Below are positions 1-6,308 of a DNA stretch of 64,000 nt, piece after piece. The stretch is from Actinobacteria bacterium IMCC26207 (GTDB taxonomy: Bacteria > Actinomycetota > Acidimicrobiia > Acidimicrobiales > Microtrichaceae): the NCBI GenBank assembly GCA_001025035.1, contig LCZK01000009.1, positions 372,001 through 436,000 on the forward strand. The letters are read 5' to 3'. Numbering within the stretch: the stretch's first letter is position 1; every line of letters starts with the position of its first letter. Position numbers and translations under genes: made by a program. The notes beneath the pieces are model-generated. The model did not search any database, was not told the origin of the DNA, and saw only the letters and a program-made list of their open reading frames with translations.

Positions 1-211
1 CGTCAGGCGCAACCTGGATGACTTCGCCGGCACCCTCGTGGCCAAGGACCACGGGTGGCGGAAACATGATGGTTCCATTGAGCACCGATACGTCGCTATG
101 ACACAGTCCAGCGGCATCGATACGAACCCGAACCTCACCGGCGCGCAGGTCACGGACCTTCACATCGGTTTCAACTTTTGCTTCTGTGCCATCCCATACA
201 AGTGCCTTCAT
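1..211 (-). CDS. Zinc-type alcohol dehydrogenase (MDR family), N-terminal part only
   Basis: The reverse strand from 211 to the left edge encodes the first 70 residues of a medium-chain dehydrogenase/reductase, and the rest lies outside the window. It starts MKALVWDGTEAKVE and contains GLCHSDVSVLNG, where the Cys and the following His/Ser/Asp match the catalytic zinc site, followed by the family hallmark VLGHEGAGEV. Such enzymes oxidise alcohols to aldehydes with NAD or bound cofactors. The gene is the third of an operon after an amidohydrolase and an aldehyde dehydrogenase, 36 bp behind the latter, so alcohol-aldehyde-acid oxidation is the natural reading. The substrate cannot be told. Confidence 0.85.
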   Translation of the reverse strand, partial: MKALVWDGTEAKVETDVKVRDLRAGEVRVRIDAAGLCHSDVSVLNGTIMFPPPVVLGHEGAGEVIQVAPD

Positions 212-247
212 GGTGCTGACCCTAGCCCCCCGCTCAGATGCCCCATG

Positions 248-1708
248 TCAGCCTGGCCAGACAATTGACTGCAATTCGGAGTACGCATGCATACCAAATC
301 TGCCACCATCGCGGCCGACTCCGGATTGCTTAAACCCGCCGAATGGAGCCTCGTTGTTGCGCTGCATGGTGTTGATTCCCACGTTGCCAGAGCGCAAACG
401 CCTTGCCACGTTCCATGCTCGAGACGCATCCTTGGAAAATACGTAGCTATACAGGCCGTAATCACTGTCATTTGCGATTGCTATGGCCTCGTCCTCATCG
501 TCGAAGGGAACCACAACCACGACGGGACCAAAGAGTTCTTCACGGACGGGAGTCATCTGGTTTGTACAATCCACCAACAAGGTCGGTGCAACGTAGAACC
601 CGCGTTCCATATCTGGTCGAGTCCCACCTGCAGCAACCGTTGCACCTTCGGAAACACCAGTCGAGATATAGCCCTCAATGCGATCACGGTGCGCACCAGA
701 AATCACGGGGCCAACCACAGTGTCGCGCTCGAGTGGGTCTCCCACCTTGAGGTGACCAATGGCCTGAGTCAGACCGCCTACGAGATGGTCATAGACCGAG
801 CGATGCACAATCACACGAGTAGGTGAGGTGCAGATTTGCCCGGAGTGAAACGCCCAAACTGACGAGATCCCGCCAATGGCAGCCTTGAGATCTGCATCTT
901 CAAAAACAATGCAGGCGCCCTTGCCGCCGAGTTCCATGAGTTGGCGTTTCATCTGTGCGCCGCAGACAGCACCAATTCGCTGACCGACTCCGGTCGACCC
1001 CGTGAACGAGACCATGTCCGTCAGCGGGTGAGCAACCACAGCCTCGGACGGGGCTGTGTCGAGTCCTGTCACTACATTGATGACCCCCGGGGGGAACCCG
1101 GCCTCATTCATGAGTTCCACCATGCGGATGACTCCAAGCGGATCCTGCGGAGCGGGTTTCACCACCACGGTGTTACCCATTGCTAGGGCAGGGCCAATTT
1201 TGCCTGCCATGTTCGTCATCGGAAAGTTGTACGAGGTAATGCAGGTCACTACGCCGACGGCTGCGCGGTTGGCGACCGCAGAGATCAACCCGCCCGGGGC
1301 TAATGGGGTTGTGGCAGAAACTGCAGGCTCGAGTGGAATAAGGGTTGATTCGAGTGCGCCTCGCGCATATCGCCTGAGCCGGGCTGTGGCCTGGGGGAAC
1401 TGCATGGTTTTGGCCACTCGCATCGTTGCACCGGTCTCGGCCTGCAGGATGGGAATGATCTCTTCGCGGTGAGCGTCGATCAGGTCAGCGGCCCGATCGA
1501 GCAGAGCGGAACGTTCCTCGGGGCTGGTACGTGACCAAGCATCAAACGCCTCAGCTGCTGCCTCAACGGCTGCATTGGCCTGCTCCACTGAAGCTTCTGG
1601 AGCGAGTCCAGCAACTTCCTCCGTTGCAGGATTGATGATTTCGTAGGTTCCGGCGCCACCCTCTACAGATTCGCCGCCGATGGTTAAGCGATAGGTGGAC
1701 TCAGACAT
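248..1708 (-). CDS. Aldehyde dehydrogenase family protein
   Basis: This is a 486-residue NAD(P)-dependent aldehyde dehydrogenase of normal family length. The oxyanion Asn is in SYNFPM (about residue 161), the cofactor Lys in VVVKPA (about 184), the general base Glu in LMELGGKGA (about 259) and the nucleophile Cys in SGQICTSPTRV (about 293), so it should be active. I chose the ATG at 1708, giving MSESTYRLTIG, rather than an upstream GTG-type start. The chosen start overlaps the stop of the upstream amidohydrolase gene by 8 nt, as expected for translational coupling. It sits between that amidohydrolase and an alcohol dehydrogenase and probably oxidises an aldehyde intermediate to the acid. The substrate is unknown. 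Confidence 0.93.
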   Translation of the reverse strand: MSESTYRLTIGGESVEGGAGTYEIINPATEEVAGLAPEASVEQANAAVEAAAEAFDAWSRTSPEERSALLDRAADLIDAHREEIIPILQAETGATMRVAKTMQFPQATARLRRYARGALESTLIPLEPAVSATTPLAPGGLISAVANRAAVGVVTCITSYNFPMTNMAGKIGPALAMGNTVVVKPAPQDPLGVIRMVELMNEAGFPPGVINVVTGLDTAPSEAVVAHPLTDMVSFTGSTGVGQRIGAVCGAQMKRQLMELGGKGACIVFEDADLKAAIGGISSVWAFHSGQICTSPTRVIVHRSVYDHLVGGLTQAIGHLKVGDPLERDTVVGPVISGAHRDRIEGYISTGVSEGATVAAGGTRPDMERGFYVAPTLLVDCTNQMTPVREELFGPVVVVVPFDDEDEAIAIANDSDYGLYSYVFSKDASRAWNVARRLRSGNVGINTMQRNNEAPFGGFKQSGVGRDGGRFGMHAYSELQSIVWPG

Positions 1709-2936
1709 CGAGATCCAATCCAAGCATCTCAATGGCGTTGCCGCGCATCAACTTGCGCAGGACATCGGGTGGAAGGTGGCCCATGAGCTTGATTGCCGTC
1801 TCACGGGAATTGGGCCAGGTGCTGTCGGAATGCGGGTAGTCGGTCTCGAAGCAGACGTTGGAGACTCCCACCTTTTCTAGATTGTCTAGGCCGTATTCAT
1901 CATCGAAGAAACAGCCGTACATCTGTCGGTAGTAATAGGTGGATGGCGGCTCAGGAACTTTCTCACCAAATCCGCCCCAAGCACGGTTGTCATGCCAGAC
2001 CTTGTCGGCACGCTCCAAGATGTAGGGAATCCAACCGATTTGGCCTTCGGAGTAAGCAATCTTGAGGGTCGGGAACTTCTCGAGCCAGCCCGAGAAGAGC
2101 CAGTCCGTCATGGAACTCATAGCGTTACCAAAGGTCAGCGTTGATCCCACTGCCGCAGGGGCATCGGTTGAAGTAGAGGGCATCTTTGAGCTTGACCCGA
2201 TGTGCATATTGATAACGGTGTTGGTCTCTGCGCAGGCTCTGAACAGAGGCTCCCAGTAGTCAGTGTGGATTGACGGCAGACCCAGGTACGGCGGAATTTC
2301 ACTGAAGCACACGGCCTTGACACCGCGAGCCGCATTGCGCATGACTTCTGCTGCGGCAAGGTTCGCGTCCCACAACTGAACAATTGTGAGCGGGATGAGA
2401 CGGCCATCAGAACCACCGCACCACTCCTCGACCATCCAATCGTTATACGCCTTCACGCACAGATCAGAGAGTTCTTTGTCCTTGGCTTCCATAAAGGTCT
2501 GGCCGCAGAATCTCGGGAAAGACGGAAAGCACATCTGTGCCTCGGTCCAGTTGGCATCCATATCCTCAAGTCGAGCAACTGGGTCCCAGCACCCTTTGCG
2601 CATCTCCTCGTAGGTGATACCCACAACTTTGACTTCATCGCGATCAAAGCCCGCAGCAGCCGAGAGCCGAGTCTGGGGAACTTTGAGGTCCTCGTACAAC
2701 CACCAGTCGCAGAGTTCACCATCATCTGAGGGTTCATACGAGAACACGCCACCGACAAAGTTCATATGACCACGCTCTTGCATGGTGCGTGGCCACACAT
2801 CGGAATATTTCGAGGGCAGTCGAGATGTCCAGACATCTGCAGGTTCGATCACATGATCATCGACTGAGACAATCTTGGGGACCTTTTCAGGGTCTAGAAA
2901 AGTCGAAGGGCCCGGCAGTTCAGAGGGTGCGTCCAT
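1701..2936 (-). CDS. Amidohydrolase family protein (amidohydrolase-2 / ACMSD-like TIM barrel)
   Basis: A 411-residue metal-dependent hydrolase or decarboxylase of the amidohydrolase-2 superfamily. Visible hallmarks are VSVDDHVIEPADVW near the N terminus (a variant of the first metal-ligand motif), NMHIGSSSKM in the middle and FETDYPHSDSTWP near the C terminus (the last strand, with the catalytic Asp and a His). This subfamily is abundant in soil and water actinobacteria and acts in aromatic, steroid or xenobiotic breakdown, but individual substrates are rarely known. It is the first gene of the operon with aldehyde and alcohol dehydrogenases. A KstR-type palindrome lies about 41 nt before its start codon, suggesting repression by a KstR-like TetR protein (inference). 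Confidence 0.9.
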   Translation of the reverse strand: MDAPSELPGPSTFLDPEKVPKIVSVDDHVIEPADVWTSRLPSKYSDVWPRTMQERGHMNFVGGVFSYEPSDDGELCDWWLYEDLKVPQTRLSAAAGFDRDEVKVVGITYEEMRKGCWDPVARLEDMDANWTEAQMCFPSFPRFCGQTFMEAKDKELSDLCVKAYNDWMVEEWCGGSDGRLIPLTIVQLWDANLAAAEVMRNAARGVKAVCFSEIPPYLGLPSIHTDYWEPLFRACAETNTVINMHIGSSSKMPSTSTDAPAAVGSTLTFGNAMSSMTDWLFSGWLEKFPTLKIAYSEGQIGWIPYILERADKVWHDNRAWGGFGEKVPEPPSTYYYRQMYGCFFDDEYGLDNLEKVGVSNVCFETDYPHSDSTWPNSRETAIKLMGHLPPDVLRKLMRGNAIEMLGLDLDV

Positions 2937-2976
2937 TTATGGATGCTAACTCCACCGACATTCCCCTGTCAGGTGA

Positions 2977-2996
2977 AACTGGAACAGGTTCTAGTT
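2977..2996. promoter_or_regulatory. KstR-type palindromic operator upstream of the amidohydrolase operon
   Basis: The 20-bp near-perfect palindrome AACTGGAACAGGTTCTAGTT (one mismatched pair) contains TGGAACAGGTTCTA at 2980-2993. This fits the mycobacterial KstR consensus TNNAACNNGTTNNA exactly. It lies 41-60 nt upstream of the start codon at 2936, where a repressor site is expected. KstR controls cholesterol and fatty acyl catabolism in mycobacteria and rhodococci. No KstR gene is recognised in this window, so the link is by motif only. Confidence 0.5.
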
Positions 2997-3011
2997 CCTA
3001 GGTGAATTCGC

Positions 3012-3404
3012 TCAGCCGAGACTGAGGATTCCAAGAAGCGAGGTGTTCCAGATAACGATTCCTAAGTACAGCCCTGCCACGCAGACAACTGCACGCTCAG
3101 CGAACTTTGAATCAGCCGGAGAAATCATCAAGAGAATTCCAACTACTGCTGCTCCGATTGCCTTCACTCCAAGTGGAGCGGCAAGACCTTCCATCAAGCC
3201 GGCCATGAGCGGATTGCCTTCGACACCACCTCGGTCAAGCACCGCCCGTGTGAGCAACACGTCACAAAGATTGAGGACCAAAATTGCTGCGGCTAGGTAC
3301 AGGCGTCGAACGGGAACGTCGCCAAACACGACGGACGGGAACAACACGGTCCCCGAGGAATCCGAAACCGAATCATTATCTTTGTGCCAAGAGCGAATCA
3401 TCAC
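3012..3404 (-). CDS. Small membrane protein, DUF5658-like
   Basis: A 130-residue protein with a soluble N terminus of about 30 residues and three hydrophobic stretches. It carries the pattern typical of the DUF5658 family: LNLCDVLLTRAVLDRG followed by GVEGNPLM, that is a membrane Asp, a downstream Thr and a Glu-x-Asn-Pro-Leu-Met turn. The function of the family is unknown. The start may be the GTG at 3404 or the adjacent ATG at 3401; GGGAAG about 12 nt upstream is a weak ribosome site. It stands alone between two oppositely regulated groups, with no obvious partner. Confidence 0.75.
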   Translation of the reverse strand: MMIRSWHKDNDSVSDSSGTVLFPSVVFGDVPVRRLYLAAAILVLNLCDVLLTRAVLDRGGVEGNPLMAGLMEGLAAPLGVKAIGAAVVGILLMISPADSKFAERAVVCVAGLYLGIVIWNTSLLGILSLG

Positions 3405-3485
3405 AGCAGCATCTTCCCAGACCTAGCGAATGTGTCAATGAGTCTAGACCGGGCAAAAATCTGCACAAGGGGCCATCTGGATCAG

Positions 3486-4256
3486 TCAGGAGTACCGGTC
3501 GAGCATGGTTTCGAGCACGGGATCCATTTGCGCTGAATTCAACAGAGAGCCGCCATCTAGAACCAGATTTTGTCCGGTCAGATAGGCAGATCGATCCGAA
3601 AGAAGGAACACAATCAACTCGGACACCTCATCTGCTCGGCCCAACCTGCCAAGCGGCGTTCCCGCCTCAATCTGGCTGCGAAGTTGCTCATCTCCGGCAA
3701 GGACCTCGTTCAGAGGAGTTCGGATAAAGCCTGGCGAGACGCTGTTCACCCGAATCTGCGGTGCAAGCTCAAGCGCAGCAGCCTGCGAGAGGGCTATCAC
3801 TGCAGCCTTGGCCGCCGAGTACGGTGCCTCACCACGAGTTGGTCGCACTCCCGAGACGCTTGCCACATTGACGATGCTTCCCCCACCACTCGCCCGCATC
3901 AGCGGGGCCGCCGTGCGCATTGCCGAGTAGGTACCCGAGAAGTTCACCGCAAAGATCAGGTCAATCTCTGCGTCGGTATAGCTTTCGAAGCCCTTGAGGT
4001 TGCCTATCCCAGCGTTGTTCACTAAGCCGACTAGCCCATGGAGCTGCTCTGCTCCTCGCTCAAGTTCGGCAGCTAGCGCTTCGCTATTGGCAACGTTTGC
4101 ACTCAGTGCTACCCCGCCAACCTCTTCAGCAATCTGTGCCGCCGCTGACGCGTTGCGATCAAGGACACCAACCGCTACCCCCTGGGCTGCAAGCTGACGA
4201 CAAAGAGCTGCTCCGATACCCGAACCTCCGCCAGTGACAATCACGCCGCCAGTCAT
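3486..4256 (-). CDS. Short-chain dehydrogenase/reductase (SDR)
   Basis: A classical 256-residue SDR. The nucleotide-binding glycine motif TGGGSGIG is at residues 8-15, NNAG at 80-83, the catalytic Ser at about 133 (VASVSG) and the Tyr/Lys pair in PYSAAK at 146/150. It should be a functional NAD(P)-dependent alcohol/ketone oxidoreductase. The start codon overlaps the stop of the upstream EthD-domain gene, or rather begins 4 nt inside the shared ATGA, so the two are translated together. The substrate cannot be inferred from sequence. Confidence 0.92.
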   Translation of the reverse strand: MTGGVIVTGGGSGIGAALCRQLAAQGVAVGVLDRNASAAAQIAEEVGGVALSANVANSEALAAELERGAEQLHGLVGLVNNAGIGNLKGFESYTDAEIDLIFAVNFSGTYSAMRTAAPLMRASGGGSIVNVASVSGVRPTRGEAPYSAAKAAVIALSQAAALELAPQIRVNSVSPGFIRTPLNEVLAGDEQLRSQIEAGTPLGRLGRADEVSELIVFLLSDRSAYLTGQNLVLDGGSLLNSAQMDPVLETMLDRYS

Positions 4257-4627
4257 GCAGTGCTTGTTCCTGTTTCGACCTCGCCACTGATGACGACCGT
4301 AGGCTCTTCAGTGACGATGAATTCTATAGCACTCATGTCCAAGAAAACCTGCTCATCTGGAGCGATCAAGTTGGCATAAGCGGGCTCAGACATGAAGCCC
4401 ACAAAGTCATCAATCGAGTTGAACCATTGAACGGCAACCCCATCAAGGCCCTCATTCCCTGACAGCGCATCACCACGGTGACGAACATGTTGCTCATAAC
4501 GAACAATATGCCGAGCCAGAAGTGGTTCATTCTTGATCAGCGGGCCATGGTGATCCCGCCAATGGGTAATGAACTCCTCGGTTGTCATGTCCGGATTTTT
4601 ACGCAGCAATGCAAACAGTTTGACCAT
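4253..4627 (-). CDS. EthD-domain protein (dimeric alpha/beta barrel)
   Basis: A 124-residue protein beginning MVKLFALLRKNPDMT. The pattern TTEEFITHWRDHHGPL is the EthD signature (a helix with W-x-x-x-H-x-P) of the ferredoxin-like dimeric alpha/beta-barrel family. EthD proteins accompany oxidative degradation enzymes; the catalytic role is not settled in general. I chose the ATG at 4627 because GGAGG lies 4-9 nt upstream; an earlier in-frame start at 4738 would run through the divergent promoter. It is the first gene of a two-gene operon with the SDR (4-nt overlap). Confidence 0.85.
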   Translation of the reverse strand: MVKLFALLRKNPDMTTEEFITHWRDHHGPLIKNEPLLARHIVRYEQHVRHRGDALSGNEGLDGVAVQWFNSIDDFVGFMSEPAYANLIAPDEQVFLDMSAIEFIVTEEPTVVISGEVETGTSTA

Positions 4628-4680
4628 GAATCCTCCATAGACGAATACCAAAGTGGCATCGTTGCACAAATACGGGTGAG

Positions 4681-4686
4681 TAGATT
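4681..4686 (+). promoter_or_regulatory. Minus-10 hexamer TAGATT, leaderless promoter of the cyclic-nucleotide-binding gene
   Basis: TAGATT (form TANNNT) is followed by 6 nt and then the GTG start at 4693. This is the spacing expected when transcription begins at the first base of the start codon. No ribosome binding site precedes the GTG, consistent with a leaderless mRNA. Confidence 0.45.
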
Positions 4687-4692
4687 GTCTGT

Positions 4693-5145
4693 GTGAATGC
4701 TCCTGCGAACAACCTTGGACAAATTCGGAAGCTACCAATTTTTGCAGACCTCACCGAAGAGGAACTCACAGAGATTGATCAACTCACGGACGAAGTCCAC
4801 ATTGAGCAGGGCAGAACCATCATGCGCCAAGGTGATCTAGGCCAAGAATTTGCTCTGATCGTCTCTGGCGAAGCCAATATCATCAAGGACGATCAGGTGG
4901 TGGCTCGAATCGGCCCCGGGGATTATTTTGGCGAAGTGGCCCTGCTCGATTCGATTACCCGGTCAGCGTCTGTCGTGGCAGCAACAGACATGACCCTCGA
5001 GGTTATCGACCGACGAGGATTCAATACGCTGCTTGATGACATCCCACGACTCGCCCGAGCATTGTTGCGGGGAATCGCTCACCGCTTGGCGGAGCGTGAA
5101 GAAGAAATCGACCAACTCAGAGTCGAACTTGCGCGACAAGCATGA
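4693..5145 (+). CDS. Cyclic nucleotide-binding domain protein (Crp/Fnr-like effector domain, no DNA-binding domain)
   Basis: A 150-residue protein made almost wholly of one cyclic nucleotide-binding fold. Typical features are LPIFADLTEEEL, RTIMRQGDLGQEFALI, the phosphate-binding cassette GDYFGEVALLDSITRSASV (Gly-Glu and Arg that hold the cyclic phosphate), and a closing helix ending in a charged coil. There is no helix-turn-helix, so it is not a complete Crp-type regulator; it may act by protein-protein contact. Start is a leaderless GTG. It is divergent from the EthD/SDR operon, separated by 65 bp. Confidence 0.87.
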   Translation: MNAPANNLGQIRKLPIFADLTEEELTEIDQLTDEVHIEQGRTIMRQGDLGQEFALIVSGEANIIKDDQVVARIGPGDYFGEVALLDSITRSASVVAATDMTLEVIDRRGFNTLLDDIPRLARALLRGIAHRLAEREEEIDQLRVELARQA

Positions 5146-5209
5146 ATCTAGAACCGCTAACGTATTGGCCTAGAAACCCGGGTCGGGTAATCGTGATCGA
5201 GGAGCGAAG

Positions 5210-5623
5210 ATGAGGACAATCGGTAACGTTATTTGGTTTATCTTGTGCGGAGTCTGGCTCGGGATCGCCTACATCTTGGCTGGAATCGTTTCTTGCATCA
5301 CAATCATTGGAATTCCTTTCGGCATTCAGTCATTCAAGCTTGCGGGCTACGTCATGTGGCCATTCGGTAGGCAACTCGTCGAATCGCCGGGCAATAGGTT
5401 CTCAAAAGGTGTCTTCAACATCATCTGGATCATCTTCGGTGGAATCTGGCTGGCCATCACCCACGTGATCTTCGGCATCCTGCTCTGCATCACCATTCTG
5501 GGAATTCCATTTGGAATCAAGAACTTCTCGATGGCGAAACTGGCTCTGTTTCCGTTTGATTTTTCGGTGGAACGCAAAGGCGACCCCGGACCAAACGAAG
5601 CACCACTCACCTCTGACAACTAG
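5210..5623 (+). CDS. yccF: YccF-domain inner-membrane protein
   Basis: A 137-residue membrane protein with two copies of the same module: VIWFILCGVWLGIAYIL then IIGIPFG, and IIWIIFGGIWLAITHVIFG then ILGIPFG. This duplicated pattern is diagnostic for the YccF (DUF307) family. It contains about four membrane segments. The family function is unknown. A good ribosome site (GAGGAG) lies 5-10 nt before the ATG. A small lipoprotein gene follows after 9 bp and may be co-transcribed. Confidence 0.88.
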   Translation: MRTIGNVIWFILCGVWLGIAYILAGIVSCITIIGIPFGIQSFKLAGYVMWPFGRQLVESPGNRFSKGVFNIIWIIFGGIWLAITHVIFGILLCITILGIPFGIKNFSMAKLALFPFDFSVERKGDPGPNEAPLTSDN

Positions 5624-5632
5624 AACGGCGAC

Positions 5633-6001
5633 ATGCTCCACTCACCCCACCGGTTCAAGATGTGTGCAGCTGCAGTCCTGCTCTGTGGCCTAACGACAGT
5701 GCTCTCATGTAGTAGCGCAGACACTTCGAGTATCGAACCCACAACCTCAACCCAAAGTAAGGACGGGACAACTCCGACGAGTTATTCCCAGGCTGACCCC
5801 GTGCCATCGGGCGACATGACAGAGATCTGGAAGAAGATGGGCTTCACTACTGAGCAGGCGGAATGCCTGAACGACAAGATGAAGGATCTTTCTACCAAGA
5901 TTGACCCAGCTGATCCCACGGGTAGTTTGGCAGCGAACCAAACCTTGATTCAGGGACTGATGGACGACTGCAAGATCAATGAAGCAACCCTGAAGCCCTG
6001 A
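5633..6001 (+). CDS. Small putative lipoprotein
   Basis: A 122-residue secreted protein. Residues 10-25 are hydrophobic and end in a lipobox-like VLSC with Cys at about 26, followed by a Ser/Thr-rich linker. The mature part has a helical domain with two Cys (EQAECLNDKM and LMDDCKINE) that could form one disulfide. I do not recognise the family; its helical, two-Cys layout recalls small secreted actinobacterial proteins. An alternative start is the ATG at 5660. The TGA stop lies within a short direct duplication at 5996-6020. Confidence 0.65.
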   Translation: MLHSPHRFKMCAAAVLLCGLTTVLSCSSADTSSIEPTTSTQSKDGTTPTSYSQADPVPSGDMTEIWKKMGFTTEQAECLNDKMKDLSTKIDPADPTGSLAANQTLIQGLMDDCKINEATLKP

Positions 6002-6020
6002 GCCTGACCCCCTGAGCCTG
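5996..6020. repeat. Direct repeat CCCTGAGCCTG x2 across a stop codon
   Basis: The 11-mer CCCTGAGCCTG occurs at 5996-6006 and 6010-6020 (period 14). The first copy contains the TGA stop of the lipoprotein gene. It is one of several gene-end duplications in the window. Confidence 0.6.
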
Positions 6021-6059
6021 CTAGGCCCAGTTGCGCTAGGGTTTGGTACGTAGTTTTTG

Positions 6060-6300
6060 GTTATGGTTTTTCAGTTTTACAATTTTACGCTGTGAGTTGA
6101 GGAAAGCCGGTGAGAATCCGGCGCTGTCCCGCAACCGTAAACAAGGTGTGCAGTCCAAGTTGGGTGCGCAGATTTGTGAGTCGGAATGCTCAACTTGTGG
6201 TGATGCTTCGAGCTCGTCCGTCGCGGAAAACGGATGCCGGGGCCTGGTGCGTCCTCGCAATTTTGTGGGTGGCTTTCTAGGCACACGGTGCCTAGGGGAA
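6060..6300 (+). ncRNA. Cobalamin riboswitch upstream of the ECF operon
   Basis: The leader carries the conserved core of the cobalamin (B12) aptamer: AAAGCCGGTGAGAATCCGGC (P3 arm, 6102-6121), then GCTGTCCCGCAACCGTAA (about 6122-6140), and downstream GAGTCGGAATGC (6178-6189). These are the most constant parts of the family. The 5' boundary is approximate. It ends in a hairpin (6277-6295) that reaches into the ribosome site of the next gene, so control is probably translational: B12 bound means RBS closed. The downstream genes are a putative B12 capture protein and an ECF transporter, which fits. Confidence 0.9.
6277..6295 (+). promoter_or_regulatory. Ribosome-site sequestering hairpin of cobalamin riboswitch 1
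   Basis: CTAGGCAC (6277-6284) and GTGCCTAG (6288-6295) form a perfect 8-bp stem with loop ACG. The 3' arm overlaps the ribosome site AGGGGA (6294-6299), which lies 9 nt before the ATG at 6309. There is no U-tract, so this looks like an expression platform acting on translation rather than a terminator. Confidence 0.7.
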
Positions 6301-6308
6301 CCACATAC

